64,000 nucleotides of DNA, from NCBI RefSeq assembly GCF_002005225.1, contig NZ_CP019724.1, positions 6,093,501-6,157,500 of the forward strand, in the 5' to 3' direction. The position numbers and the translations under genes are program-made. This document shows positions 47,904-56,499 of the stretch, piece after piece. The stretch comes from Streptomyces pactum. Lineage in GTDB: Bacteria > Actinomycetota > Actinomycetes > Streptomycetales > Streptomycetaceae. Below the pieces are notes generated by a model. That model did not search any database. It worked only from the letters and a program-made list of their open reading frames with translations, and was not told the origin of the DNA. Position 1 is the stretch's first letter; the number at the start of each line of letters is the position of its first letter.

Positions 47904-48260
47904 ATGCCGCAGATCACCGTCGACTACTCCGCCCGGCTCGCGGACGACTTCGACCGGCCCGCGTTCGCGCGGGCGCTGCACACCGCCGTCGTCGACATCG
48001 CGGCCGCGAAGCCGCCGGCGTGCAAGACGCAGTTCCGCCGGACCGAGGACACCACGGTCGGCCCCGACACCGAGGGACACGCCGTGGTACACGTCACCCT
48101 CGGGCTGCTCGCGGGCCGCACCGAGGAGACCAGGGCACGTCTCACCGAGGCCGTCCTGGAACTGCTGCGGCAGTACGTGAAACCGGGCGACGGCCTCGCC
48201 CTGCACGCCTCCGCCGAGGTCCGCGACCTGGACCCGTCGTACCGCAAGTTCGAGAACTGA
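47904..48260 (+). CDS. tautomerase-superfamily protein (5-carboxymethyl-2-hydroxymuconate isomerase-like)
   Basis: The 118-residue protein starts PQITVDYSARLADDFDRPAF after the initiator Met; the N-terminal Pro is the general base of the tautomerase superfamily. FRRTEDTTVGPDTEGHAVVH carries the Arg pair expected for CHMI, and VHVTLGLLAGRTEETRARLT is the second beta-alpha unit. It would isomerise a carboxy-hydroxymuconate in aromatic catabolism, but no other gene of such a pathway is near, so its natural substrate is open. Start chosen for the GGGAGG site 7 bp upstream. Confidence 0.85.
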   Translation: MPQITVDYSARLADDFDRPAFARALHTAVVDIAAAKPPACKTQFRRTEDTTVGPDTEGHAVVHVTLGLLAGRTEETRARLTEAVLELLRQYVKPGDGLALHASAEVRDLDPSYRKFEN

Positions 48261-48264
48261 GCAG

Positions 48265-48954
48265 CTAGCCCGCGAGCCCGACGAGCCGGCCGACCAGGTC
48301 CCCGAAGTGGCCGTCGGCCGGCTCGGCCTCGATGACACGGCGCAGCAGGGCGCCCATCTCCTCGTCGTAGGCGGCGCTCACCGCCATCAGCGCGGCGAAG
48401 TCGTGCACGAGCTGGACCTCCAGCTCGGCGCGCGGGATACGGCGCCCGTCCAGCCAGATCAGCGCCGTCGACTCGGCGAGCGAGATCCAGGAACGGACGA
48501 CCAGTTCCAGGCGCGCGGGCGGATCGGTGACGCCCAGGTGCGAAAGGATCTGGACATACGCGGCCTGCCGTACGGAGTCGACGAGCGCGTTCGTGGTCGA
48601 GGAGCCGACCGCCGGGCCGCCGCGCATCAGCGCCGAGAAACCCGGCCCGTGCTCGTCGACGAAGTCGAAGTAGCGGCCCATGACGCGCAGCAGCCGCGCG
48701 CCCAGCGGGCCCTGTCTCGGCTCCACGAACCGGGCCGCCAGATCGTCCGAGGCACGCTGCAACGCGGCCTCGTACAAGCTGAGTTTGCCGGGGAAGTAGT
48801 GGTAGACCAGCGGGCGCGAGATGCCCGCGGCCGACGCTATCTCGTCGATGGAGACCTCGTCGGGCGAGCGGCGGCTGAACAGATCGAGCGCGACGCCGAT
48901 CAACTGCTGCCGCCGCTCCTCGACGCCCATCCTGCGGCGCACCCCGATAGTCAT
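48265..48954 (-). CDS. TetR/AcrR family transcriptional regulator
   Basis: The 229-residue protein has a helix-turn-helix at about residues 13-60 (EERRQQLIGVALDLFSRRSP, then AAGISRPLVYHYFPGKLSLY). The C-terminal helical domain includes ALMRGGPAVGSSTTNALVDS. It lies immediately upstream (58 bp downstream on the plus map) of the truncated reductase gene, so it may once have controlled an oxygenase-type operon. It is convergent with the tautomerase gene, 4 bp apart. Confidence 0.92.
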   Translation of the reverse strand: MTIGVRRRMGVEERRQQLIGVALDLFSRRSPDEVSIDEIASAAGISRPLVYHYFPGKLSLYEAALQRASDDLAARFVEPRQGPLGARLLRVMGRYFDFVDEHGPGFSALMRGGPAVGSSTTNALVDSVRQAAYVQILSHLGVTDPPARLELVVRSWISLAESTALIWLDGRRIPRAELEVQLVHDFAALMAVSAAYDEEMGALLRRVIEAEPADGHFGDLVGRLVGLAG

Positions 48955-49011
48955 ACGAACACCTTACCGATCGAATCCGGCCTTCGAACGGGCCGGACCG
49001 GGCACAGGCGT

Positions 49012-49704
49012 TCACATGTCCAGCACGAGCCGGTTCCCCCGGGCGCGGGACACGCAGATCAGCATCGAGTCGCCGCGCTCCGAGTCGGTCAGCAGCTCGT
49101 CGCGGTGATCGATCTCGCCCTCCAGCACCTTCTGTTGGCAGGTCCCGCACCATCCCTGCTCACAGGAGTACGGAGTGTTCGGCAGCTCGGCGCGCACGGC
49201 GGCCAGCACCGAGGTGTCCCCGTCCACGGTGAGCGTGCGCCCGCTGCGGTGCAGCTCGACCTCGAACTCCCCGTCGCCACCGGCCGTCGTACGCGGCGCG
49301 AACCGCTCCAGGTGCGGGGTGACGCCCGCCGGGAGGCGTTCCCCGACGGCCGCCATCAGGCCCTCCGGGCCGCAGCAGTACACCGCCGTGCCCTCGGGGA
49401 GGTCCGCCAGGAAGGCGTCGAGCCCCGGGCGCCCGTCCTCGTCCTCGGCGACGACGGTGACCCTCCCTGGGCCTTCGGCCGGGGGCACCCCCGTCTCGCT
49501 TCGCTCGTGGTCCGCATCCAGCTTCTCGATCTCCTCCAGGAACGGCATCGAGGCCCGCGTCCGCCCGCCGTACAGCAGCCGCCACTCGGTGCCCTCCGGC
49601 AGGGCCCGCAGCATCGGCAGGACGGGCGTGATGCCGATGCCGCCGGCCACGAAGGCGTAGGCGGGGGCCTCGACCAGCGGGAAGCGGTTGCGCGGTCCGC
49701 GCAC
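49012..49704 (-). pseudogene. truncated phthalate-dioxygenase-type reductase (C-terminal part)
   Basis: The frame begins VRGPRNRFPLVEAPAYAFVA and continues with the NAD-binding motif VAGGIGITPVLPMLRAL, VYCCGPEGLMAAV, and a plant-type 2Fe-2S ferredoxin domain with CEQGWCGTCQQKVLEG and CVSRARG. Normal family members have about 110 more N-terminal residues forming the flavin-binding beta-barrel; here the upstream gene's stop lies only 38 bp away, so that domain is gone. The 230-residue remnant may be translated from the GTG at 49704 but could not bind FMN normally. HERSETGVPPAEGPG at about residue 65 looks like an in-frame short-repeat insertion. A partner oxygenase is absent. Confidence 0.75.
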
Positions 49705-49741
49705 CTCCCCCGCACGCCCCGGTTGGCGCCGTATGCCCCGG

Positions 49742-51673
49742 CTAGCGCAGGCCGCCGATGGTCCGGCCGCTCTCCAGGGTGCCCTTCAGCTCGGCCTGCG
49801 CTCCCTGCTCGGCCCCCGCCGTCAGCAGGTTCCCGTCGGCGGAGTCCTTGATGCCGCCCGTGGCCTCGACCGACTTGGTGTCGCGGTCGCCGGCGGCGAG
49901 CAGGTACCAGTGCCCGCCCTCCGACTTCCACAGCACCCCGGCCAGCACGTGCGGATCGCGCTCGCCGCACGCCGGTACGTCCTGGGCCTTCGCCGCCACC
50001 GCGCCCTGCGCCCCGCCCGGCGTCCGGAACTGGGCCATCACCCGGGTCCCGGCGCCCCGCCAGGTCTCGGCACGGGTGCACACCCAGGCGGCCGAGCCGC
50101 TCGCGTCGGGCAGCGGCTGCGCCGCGAACCGCCAGGCGTTCACCGACCGCACGCCCCGCCCGCGCACCGCGCCCAGCGAGCAGGCGTACGGCGCCCAGGT
50201 GTCCCGCGCCCCGGCACCGGCGGCGTCCTTCGCCGAGCCGGGACGCCCGGTGGTGAGGCGGGCCGGCACCAGCTCGCCCAGGTCGGTCACCAGACGGGTG
50301 TCCGAGCCGTCGGTCAGCTCCAGCGCGTTCCAGGACGTGCACCCGTCGGACCGCTGCTGCACCGGGCTGGCCACCGGCGAGGTCACACCGTCGGTCAGTG
50401 TCAGGTCCCGGGCACCGGCGTCCGGGTCGGTGAGGTCCCGCCCGGCCGCCTTCGTCACCCAGGGCGCCGTCAGGTAGCGGACGTTGCCGTCGGCCCGGCC
50501 CAGGACGACGGCGGTCGCCTCCGCCCGTCCGGCACCGTCGATGCGCGCGAAGTCCAGGGCGGCACCGGCCGTGCCGTCCTTCGGCTCGGCGTACCTGGCG
50601 ATGCGCAGACCGTCGTGCAGGATCACCACGCGGGCGTTGTCGACGTTCCCGGCGTACAGGAGCTGGGGCGGGCCGGACGGACCGCCGGTCGGCGTGCCCG
50701 GCGTCGCCGAGACCCCCACGCTCTCCCCGGGCCGGGCCCAGACGGCGAGGGCGCGGCGCAGCAGTTCCTCGTCACCGGTGAGGTCCCCGCGGGCCGGCCA
50801 CACCGAGAAGTCGGTGCGCGCGGAGGTCTTCCAGGCGGCCGGGGCCACCTTCGTCAGCTCGGCCGGGTCGAGGGCGGCCTGGGCCGCGGGGTTTCGGGAG
50901 TACGGCGGGGCCGCGGCGCCGTCCGGCCCCCAGCCGTCGCCGGGCAGTACCAGCAGCGCCCCGCACACCACCAGGGCCGCCCCGGCGACCAGCGCGGCCT
51001 TCGTGTGCTGCCGGCGGCGCATCAGATCGGTCGGCCGGGCCTGGAGCGAGCAGGGGTCGAACTCCGGGGAGCCGAGCAGCGCGTACTGGCCGGGCACCTC
51101 GTCGGCCTCCCGCAGCGCGGCCTGCGCGTCGGCGACCCCGGCGGCCCCGAGCAACTGCCGGACGCCGTCGTCGGGGAGCTTCTCCAGGCCCCGCAGCACG
51201 TACGCCGCCCGGGCCGGTGAGGAGAGGGCGGACAGCCGCTGGTCGAGGGCGAGCTCGTCGGCGCCGCCGGAGCGCGGGAAGAGCTTGAGTCCGCGCACCT
51301 GGGGCAGCAGCGGCGGCAACTGGGAACGCTTGGGCCATGCCCGCCGCCTCAGCGGAAGGCCCGCCTCCAGTGCCGCACGGACGACCCGGAGGCGGACCAG
51401 GGCGTAGCCGGGGTCCACCTCGCGGCCGGTCGGCTGGGCCGGGATCACGGGGGTCGTCGTCCGGTTCCGGGGCAGTGCGCGCTGGGTGAGGGCGTGCGCG
51501 GTCAGCACCCGGCGGCCCCGGCCGAGGCGCGGCGGCAGCACCAGATAGGCGAGCCGGACCAGGCGCGGGTAGTGCTCGACGAGCGCGGCCTCGGCCTGCT
51601 CGACGTCGACGACCGGGCCGGCCGGGGAGGCGGAGGACGGTGCGGGGCGCGGGGCGACATCCTGTGACTGCAC
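49742..51673 (-). CDS. membrane protein with degenerate sigma-factor-like N-terminus
   Basis: The 643-residue protein has a cytoplasmic N-terminal third (about 1-220) whose start (AEAALVEHYPRLVRLAYLVL) and later ARAAYVLRGLEKLPDDGVRQ resemble ECF sigma region 2 and region 4, though the DNA-binding parts are poorly kept. One transmembrane helix (TKAALVAGAALVVCGALLVL, about 228-247) is followed by a 390-residue extracytoplasmic domain with paired cysteines (DGCTSWN, PYACSLG, WVCTRAE, VPACGERD). It could be a transmembrane signalling protein. Its 3' end abuts the truncated reductase. I do not recognise the outer domain. Confidence 0.65.
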   Translation of the reverse strand: MQSQDVAPRPAPSSASPAGPVVDVEQAEAALVEHYPRLVRLAYLVLPPRLGRGRRVLTAHALTQRALPRNRTTTPVIPAQPTGREVDPGYALVRLRVVRAALEAGLPLRRRAWPKRSQLPPLLPQVRGLKLFPRSGGADELALDQRLSALSSPARAAYVLRGLEKLPDDGVRQLLGAAGVADAQAALREADEVPGQYALLGSPEFDPCSLQARPTDLMRRRQHTKAALVAGAALVVCGALLVLPGDGWGPDGAAAPPYSRNPAAQAALDPAELTKVAPAAWKTSARTDFSVWPARGDLTGDEELLRRALAVWARPGESVGVSATPGTPTGGPSGPPQLLYAGNVDNARVVILHDGLRIARYAEPKDGTAGAALDFARIDGAGRAEATAVVLGRADGNVRYLTAPWVTKAAGRDLTDPDAGARDLTLTDGVTSPVASPVQQRSDGCTSWNALELTDGSDTRLVTDLGELVPARLTTGRPGSAKDAAGAGARDTWAPYACSLGAVRGRGVRSVNAWRFAAQPLPDASGSAAWVCTRAETWRGAGTRVMAQFRTPGGAQGAVAAKAQDVPACGERDPHVLAGVLWKSEGGHWYLLAAGDRDTKSVEATGGIKDSADGNLLTAGAEQGAQAELKGTLESGRTIGGLR

Positions 51674-51717
51674 GTTCAGCAGAACGAGCGAATCGGTGGT
51701 TGGTCACCGTGCCCGGG

Positions 51718-52227
51718 TCAGTCCCCGGGCTCCACCAGCAGCCGTGCGTAGGCGGCCATCGAGCGCTGGTAGCGCGGCAGATGGGGCGCGAGCGCGCCGA
51801 GCACCAGCGACAGGCCCTCACGGTCCCGGCCCGTGCTCGACAGGCACAGGGCGAGCGTGGCCCGGACGGCGTCGTCCAACTCGTCGGACGGCGCCGACAG
51901 TTCGGGAGTCAGGAGCTCGACGCCCTCCTGTGGGTGTCCGGTGTTCCGCAGGGAACTGGAGAGCTGGATCCTCGCCCGGCGGCCCTTGTAGCGGCTGACC
52001 CCGCCCAGGCCGCGCGCCAGCGCCTCGCGGTACAGCGGCACCGCGCGGTCGGAGTGGCTCGTGGAGTCCCAGGCGCAGGCCCGCTCGAACAGGCCGAGGG
52101 GACTGTCCGGGGGCAACTCGTCGGCGAGGGCGCCGATCACCGCCCGGAAGGCGGCCGCGTCTCCTTCGGCGAGGTCGTCGAACGTCGCCCACGCGGCGGT
52201 CACACGGTCTTCCCAGTCCTGGTCCAC
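51718..52227 (-). CDS. tetratricopeptide-repeat-like protein
   Basis: From GTG 52227 (DQDWEDRVTAAWATFDDLAE) it encodes 169 residues. Helical repeats are visible: LGLFERACAWDSTSHSDRAV with PLYREALARGL, ARIQLSSSLRNTGHPQEGVE and TLALCLSSTGRDREGLSLVL, each fitting the TPR spacing. It resembles a streptomycete family of small TPR proteins conserved alone. The longer upstream frame (to 52416) overlaps the divergent lipoprotein promoter and is not needed. TPR domains mediate protein contacts; the partner is unknown. Confidence 0.8.
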   Translation of the reverse strand: MDQDWEDRVTAAWATFDDLAEGDAAAFRAVIGALADELPPDSPLGLFERACAWDSTSHSDRAVPLYREALARGLGGVSRYKGRRARIQLSSSLRNTGHPQEGVELLTPELSAPSDELDDAVRATLALCLSSTGRDREGLSLVLGALAPHLPRYQRSMAAYARLLVEPGD

Positions 52228-52361
52228 GGCGTCACTCTCGCACGGGCGGGCCGGCAACGGCACCAGGATTCTGAGTGGTTCGCGCCCCGTGGCCGTATCG
52301 ATGGCGAGAGCCCTCGCCGGGGCTCCGTGCGGCATGTCGCCGGAACGGACCGGAGGAACAC

Positions 52362-52802
52362 ATGAGGCTGACCCGACCGATGCTCGCGCTGGCCGGAGCG
52401 GCGGCGCTCCTGGCACTGACGGGCTGCGGATCCGACGGGGACGGCGGGTCCGCCGTGCCCGAGACGGCCACCGGCAGCCTGGAGCACCTGGCCGCCGAGG
52501 TGAAGTGCGCCCCGAACATGCAGACCGACGAGGACACCATCCGCCAGGCCATCTGCGAGGAGGGCGACGAGAAGTACGTCCTCGCCACCTTCTCCACCGA
52601 CCGGGGCCAGCGCGAGTGGATCAACACGGCCAAGGACTACGGCGGTTACTACCTCGTCGGCCGCAAGTGGGTCGCCGTCGGCCACGAGGACGTCGTGGCG
52701 GACCTGCGCGGGCGGCTGGGCGGCACCCTGGAGCAGGGCACGCAGCACGGTGGCGGCAGCCACGAGGAGGGAGACGGCGGGCATGGCGGGCACGGCGGCT
52801 GA
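52362..52802 (+). CDS. small secreted lipoprotein with His/Gly-rich tail
   Basis: The 146-residue precursor starts at ATG 52362 after GGAGG and has lipobox LTGC (modified Cys at about 22). The mature domain has two cysteines (VKCAPNMQTDED, QAICEEGDEKYV) that could be linked. The C-terminal 20 residues are Gly/His-rich (HEEGDGGHGGHGG), suggesting metal binding. It is divergent from the TPR gene and is followed by a strong shared terminator. Confidence 0.8.
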   Translation: MRLTRPMLALAGAAALLALTGCGSDGDGGSAVPETATGSLEHLAAEVKCAPNMQTDEDTIRQAICEEGDEKYVLATFSTDRGQREWINTAKDYGGYYLVGRKWVAVGHEDVVADLRGRLGGTLEQGTQHGGGSHEEGDGGHGGHGG

Positions 52803-52820
52803 CCCGTAGGGGGACGCGAA

Positions 52821-52855
52821 GGGGGCCGGTGGCGAATGCCGCCACCGGCCCCCTC
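52821..52855. terminator. bidirectional hairpin terminator
   Basis: AGGGGGCCGGTGGCG pairs perfectly with CGCCACCGGCCCCCT (15-bp stem, 5-nt loop) between the convergent lipoprotein and DUF1996 genes. Confidence 0.85.
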
Positions 52856-52873
52856 ATGCGGCCCCCGCGAGGA

Positions 52874-54400
52874 CTACTGGCAGTCCTCGCCGCTGTTGAT
52901 GCAGTCGACCACCTCGTTCATCAGGTCCTCGTCCATGACGTTGATGAAGTCGTTGTGATCGGTGATCGGCTTGTGCAACTGCTCCGGGAAGCCGTCCACC
53001 GCGTACGGGTTCTGCACCTGTCCGTTCTCGATGGTCGGTGCGGGCACGTCGTACACCAGGCGGACCTGGAGCTGCGGAATGGCCTGGAAGCCGTTCGGGC
53101 AGCTACCGTCCTGCTGGACGAAGGCCACGTGGTCACGGTGGTTGGCGCTGTCGATGTTCTGGCCGTCCCAGCAGCTCTGGAAGTTGGAGGTGCGCACGAC
53201 CTGGCTGCCCTCCGGGCAGAGCACGTACTTGTCCGTCACCTGCCTGTCCTCGAAGCCGGTACAACTGAACGAGCTGTTGGCGTTCGCGACCCCATTGGTG
53301 AACGCCTTGGCGTCACCGGTGATGATGCGCAGGAACTTCGGCATGGCGACGACGTCGCTCCGCTGGTTGCCCACGAACTTGATCTCGGCCTCGCTGGCTT
53401 TGAGAATCTTGCCGACGTTGCCTTCGGCGCCACCGCCCAGATCCCCCGCGTCGAACTCCTGGGTGCCGTCCTGGAGACGCAGCACCGGCCAGTAGTACGT
53501 GGACTTGTCACCCTGGTTCTGGCACGACGTGTCGGCGGCCGCCAGGTCCTCGTCACTGGAGAAGGCGTCGTTGTCCTGGTTGCCGACGTAGTCGTGCGTG
53601 TGGTGCGCGCCGTTGTCGACGCCCGGGGCCACGATCAGGTTGTCGCTGTTGAACAGGTTGTTCTCGTTGACACCGCAGTTCGCGGTGAACGAGCCCGTGG
53701 ACCCGCCCTCTCCGTTGGCGGCCAGGCCGTTCTCCAGGTCCCGCGAGCCCGGCTGGACGTCGTTGATGTCGACGAAGTCCTCGGCGAAGGGGCCCGCCGC
53801 TCCGTTCCCGTTGTCGCCCTGGTTCTGGCCGTCGTCCTGGCCCTGGCCGTCACCGCCTTGACCGTCACCGTTCTGGCCGTCGCCGTTCTGGCCGTCGCCG
53901 TTGTCCTGGCCGTCGCCGTTCTGCGGCTGTTGCGCGGGCTGCCCCTGGCACCCGGCCAGCTCGTCCAGGTTGTCGTCGGCCTGGCCGCCGGCCCGGTTGA
54001 TCTCTAGCTGGATCCGGTCGATGATCGCCTTTCGGCGGTCCTTGAGCGGGCCGAGAATGGCGTTCTGGACGAACTGCGCGTCACCCGCCTGCGCCCGTCG
54101 CGTGGTGGCGAGGCGCTTGTAAGCTTCGGTGATCTGGCTGTCCATCGTGGCCAGTTCGCCGTCGACCTCCCCGCGCGCCCGGTCCGGCACGTCGGAGAGC
54201 TGCTGGCCGACGTCCGGACAGTCGATCGTCGCCACCTGCGCGGCGGCGGACCTCGTCCGGTTGTGCCCCGGATTCTCCTCGTGCGCCGAGGCGTAGAAGT
54301 TGGCCCAGACCAGCCCGCCCCCGCCGACCGCCAGGGCCGCCGCCCCGGCAACGACCTTGGTGGCCAGCGGCGTACGGCGTTTTCTTGTGTTGCGTCCCAT
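52874..54400 (-). CDS. DUF1996 secreted/cell-surface protein
   Basis: The 508-residue protein has a basic N-terminus and one hydrophobic helix (about 14-34). Residues 60-150 form a helical, probably coiled-coil region ([20 protein letters not shown]). A linker of about 50 residues is built of DGQNG-type repeats rich in Asp, Gly, Gln and Asn. The C-terminal DUF1996 domain (about 205-500) shows [64 protein letters not shown] and cysteines for disulfides. DUF1996 occurs in secreted fungal and actinobacterial proteins of unknown activity, possibly carbohydrate-active. A protein of similar N-terminal layout lies at 60110. Confidence 0.85.
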   Translation of the reverse strand: MGRNTRKRRTPLATKVVAGAAALAVGGGGLVWANFYASAHEENPGHNRTRSAAAQVATIDCPDVGQQLSDVPDRARGEVDGELATMDSQITEAYKRLATTRRAQAGDAQFVQNAILGPLKDRRKAIIDRIQLEINRAGGQADDNLDELAGCQGQPAQQPQNGDGQDNGDGQNGDGQNGDGQGGDGQGQDDGQNQGDNGNGAAGPFAEDFVDINDVQPGSRDLENGLAANGEGGSTGSFTANCGVNENNLFNSDNLIVAPGVDNGAHHTHDYVGNQDNDAFSSDEDLAAADTSCQNQGDKSTYYWPVLRLQDGTQEFDAGDLGGGAEGNVGKILKASEAEIKFVGNQRSDVVAMPKFLRIITGDAKAFTNGVANANSSFSCTGFEDRQVTDKYVLCPEGSQVVRTSNFQSCWDGQNIDSANHRDHVAFVQQDGSCPNGFQAIPQLQVRLVYDVPAPTIENGQVQNPYAVDGFPEQLHKPITDHNDFINVMDEDLMNEVVDCINSGEDCQ

Positions 54401-54532
54401 GGAACTCCTCTGACTTCCTTGCGGGGCATCGAGGGCGCCCGACAGGAGTGAAGCGGCTCCCTTCCATACGGAGGCCGTCCCGGGGGTGTTCAGTCGTCTG
54501 CGGAATTGATGGGTCCTGTGAGGCCGGCGAGG

Positions 54533-55186
54533 TCAGCGGCCGCGGTCCAGATACGCCAGAACCGCCAGCACACGGCGGTTGTCGTCGTCCGAAACCTCGA
54601 GGCTCAACTTCGCGAAGATGTTCGCGGTGTGCTTCGCGATCGCCCGCTCCGTGACGACGAGCCGGCCGGCGATCGCCGCGTTGGTCCGCCCCTGCGCCAT
54701 CAGCTCCAGCACCTCCAGCTCGCGGGGCGTCAGCCGCTCCAGCGGCCGGTCCTCCGCCGCACGCCGGCTCAGGAGCTGCTGGATGACCTGCGGGTCCATC
54801 GCCGTACCGCCCGCCGCCACCCGCCGTACCGCGTCCACGAACTGCTCCGCGTCGAACACCCGGTCCTTGAGCAGGTACCCGACCCCGCCGCTGCCGTCGG
54901 CGAGCAGCTCCCGGGCGTACAACTGCTCCACGTGCTGGGAGAGCACCAGAACCGGCATTCCCGGCCGCCTGCGGCGGGCCTCGAGTGCGCACTGCAGGCC
55001 CTCGTCGGTCAGCGTGGGCGGCAGGCGTACGTCGACGACGGCGACGTCCGGCTCGAGTTCGGCCAGCGCCCGGGACAGCTCGGGACCGGTCTCGACGGCC
55101 GCGGCGATCTCGAAGTCGTGGGCCTCCAGCAGCCGGACCAGCCCGTCGCGCAGCAGGAACAGGTCTTCGGCTAGGACAACGCGCAA
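54533..55186 (-). CDS. NarL/LuxR-type response regulator
   Basis: The 217-residue protein has a receiver domain with phospho-acceptor Asp52 in DVAVVDVRLPPT, acidic pocket AEDLF at residues 6-10 and Lys in YLLKDRVFD. A LuxR helix-turn-helix is at about 150-210 (LTPRELEVLELMAQGRTNAA, IAGRLVVTERAIAKHTANIF). It is translated from a frame overlapping the 3' end of the sensor kinase gene by 16 bp, so the two form a coupled two-component system. Targets are unknown. Confidence 0.95.
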   Translation of the reverse strand: MRVVLAEDLFLLRDGLVRLLEAHDFEIAAAVETGPELSRALAELEPDVAVVDVRLPPTLTDEGLQCALEARRRRPGMPVLVLSQHVEQLYARELLADGSGGVGYLLKDRVFDAEQFVDAVRRVAAGGTAMDPQVIQQLLSRRAAEDRPLERLTPRELEVLELMAQGRTNAAIAGRLVVTERAIAKHTANIFAKLSLEVSDDDNRRVLAVLAYLDRGR

Positions 55187-56448
55187 GGGATCTCCATGGT
55201 GACCATGGTGGGGCCGCCGACGGGCGAGCTGACGGCCAGGACGCCGTCGAATGTACCCAGCCGGCGCTCCACCCCGGCCAGCCCCGACCCCGCTCCGGTC
55301 ACCGCGCCGCCCCGGCCGTTATCGGTGACGGCGACGCGCAGCCGCCCCTGGTCGTGGTGCATGTCGATCCAGACCCGGTCGGCGCCGGAGTGCTTCACGG
55401 TGTTGGTGAGGATCTCGCTGACCGCGAAGTACGCGGCGGACTCCACGGGTGCCTCGGCGCGGCCGGGCAGTTCCACGTCGACCTCGGCGGCGACGGGCAG
55501 CCGCAGCACCAGGGCGCGTACGGCGTCCCCGAGGCCGCGTTCGGCGAGCACCGGCGGGTGGATGCCGCGCACCAGCTCGCGCAGCTCGGTCAGGGCGTCG
55601 GCGGAGGACCGGCGGGCCTGCGCGAGCAGTTCCCGGGCCTTCGCCGGGTCCTTCTCCAGCAGTGCCTCGATCGTCCCGAGGTCCATGCCCATGGCGACCA
55701 GCCGGGCCTGCGCCCCGTCGTGCAGGTCCCGCTCGATGCGGCGCAGTTCGGCGGCGGAGGTGTCGACGGCGTCGCGGCGGGTCTCGGTCAGCACGCGCAC
55801 CCGTTCGGCCAGTTCGCCCTGCCCGGAGCCGAGAAGGGCGGCGGTGAGCCGGAAGTGCGCCCGCAGCAGGCGCGGGGCGAGCCAGAGGGCGACGACGAGG
55901 AGCACGGCGCCGAGGCCCGCGGCGTAGAAGGCGGAGCTCTGGTCGGTGACCCGGACGAAGCCGTACCAGTACCCGTCGGGCAGGACCCGCCACAGCCCGG
56001 CCGCGATCGCGAAGCCCTCCAGCGGGTAGAGCGGCAGCGCGAAGGCCAGCAGCGCGGTGACGAAGCCGGCCGTCATGTCGGCCGGCAGCCACAGGAAGTC
56101 CCGCCAGGTCGCCGGGTCGCGCAGCATCCCGAAGGTACGCCCCCACGGATTGGCGTCCTCGGGCAGCGGCCGGTACGCCCGCTGGATCCGCACGCCGCCC
56201 CACTCGGCGGCGAGCAGCCGCCGCCGGTCCGCGAACGCCCGCACGCCGGTCAGGACCCAGGGTGTGGTGACGATGCCGATCCCGACCGGGACGAGGGCGA
56301 CGGACACGAGGGTCAGGCAGAAGCACAGCACCGCGCCGGGCAGGGCGATCAGCGCGAGTGCGAGTCCGCGCCCGGCGGACAGTGCCACACCCCGCGTCCG
56401 GGTCCTCCGGCCGGTGCGCCGGCCGTCGCTCTTCGTCTCGAGGTTCAT
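55171..56448 (-). CDS. sensor histidine kinase (HPK7, NarL-partner type)
   Basis: The 425-residue membrane kinase has four to five hydrophobic segments in the first 210 residues (LALALIALPGAVLCFCLTLV, GFVTALLAFALPLYPLEGFA, AAGLGAVLLVVALWLAPRLL). The dimerisation/phospho-acceptor site is RIERDLHDGAQARLV, followed by LVRGIHPPVLAERGLGDAVR and the ATPase domain with SEILTNTVKHSGAD (N box) and VTDNGRGG plus GSGLAGVERRL (G boxes). No large external sensor domain is present, so the signal is likely sensed in the membrane. It is co-transcribed with the response regulator gene. Confidence 0.95.
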   Translation of the reverse strand: MNLETKSDGRRTGRRTRTRGVALSAGRGLALALIALPGAVLCFCLTLVSVALVPVGIGIVTTPWVLTGVRAFADRRRLLAAEWGGVRIQRAYRPLPEDANPWGRTFGMLRDPATWRDFLWLPADMTAGFVTALLAFALPLYPLEGFAIAAGLWRVLPDGYWYGFVRVTDQSSAFYAAGLGAVLLVVALWLAPRLLRAHFRLTAALLGSGQGELAERVRVLTETRRDAVDTSAAELRRIERDLHDGAQARLVAMGMDLGTIEALLEKDPAKARELLAQARRSSADALTELRELVRGIHPPVLAERGLGDAVRALVLRLPVAAEVDVELPGRAEAPVESAAYFAVSEILTNTVKHSGADRVWIDMHHDQGRLRVAVTDNGRGGAVTGAGSGLAGVERRLGTFDGVLAVSSPVGGPTMVTMEIPCALS

Positions 56449-56499
56449 GCCGCAAGTCTCGCGGAGCCGACGGCGCGGGGCACTGGGCCCGGCCCCCGG

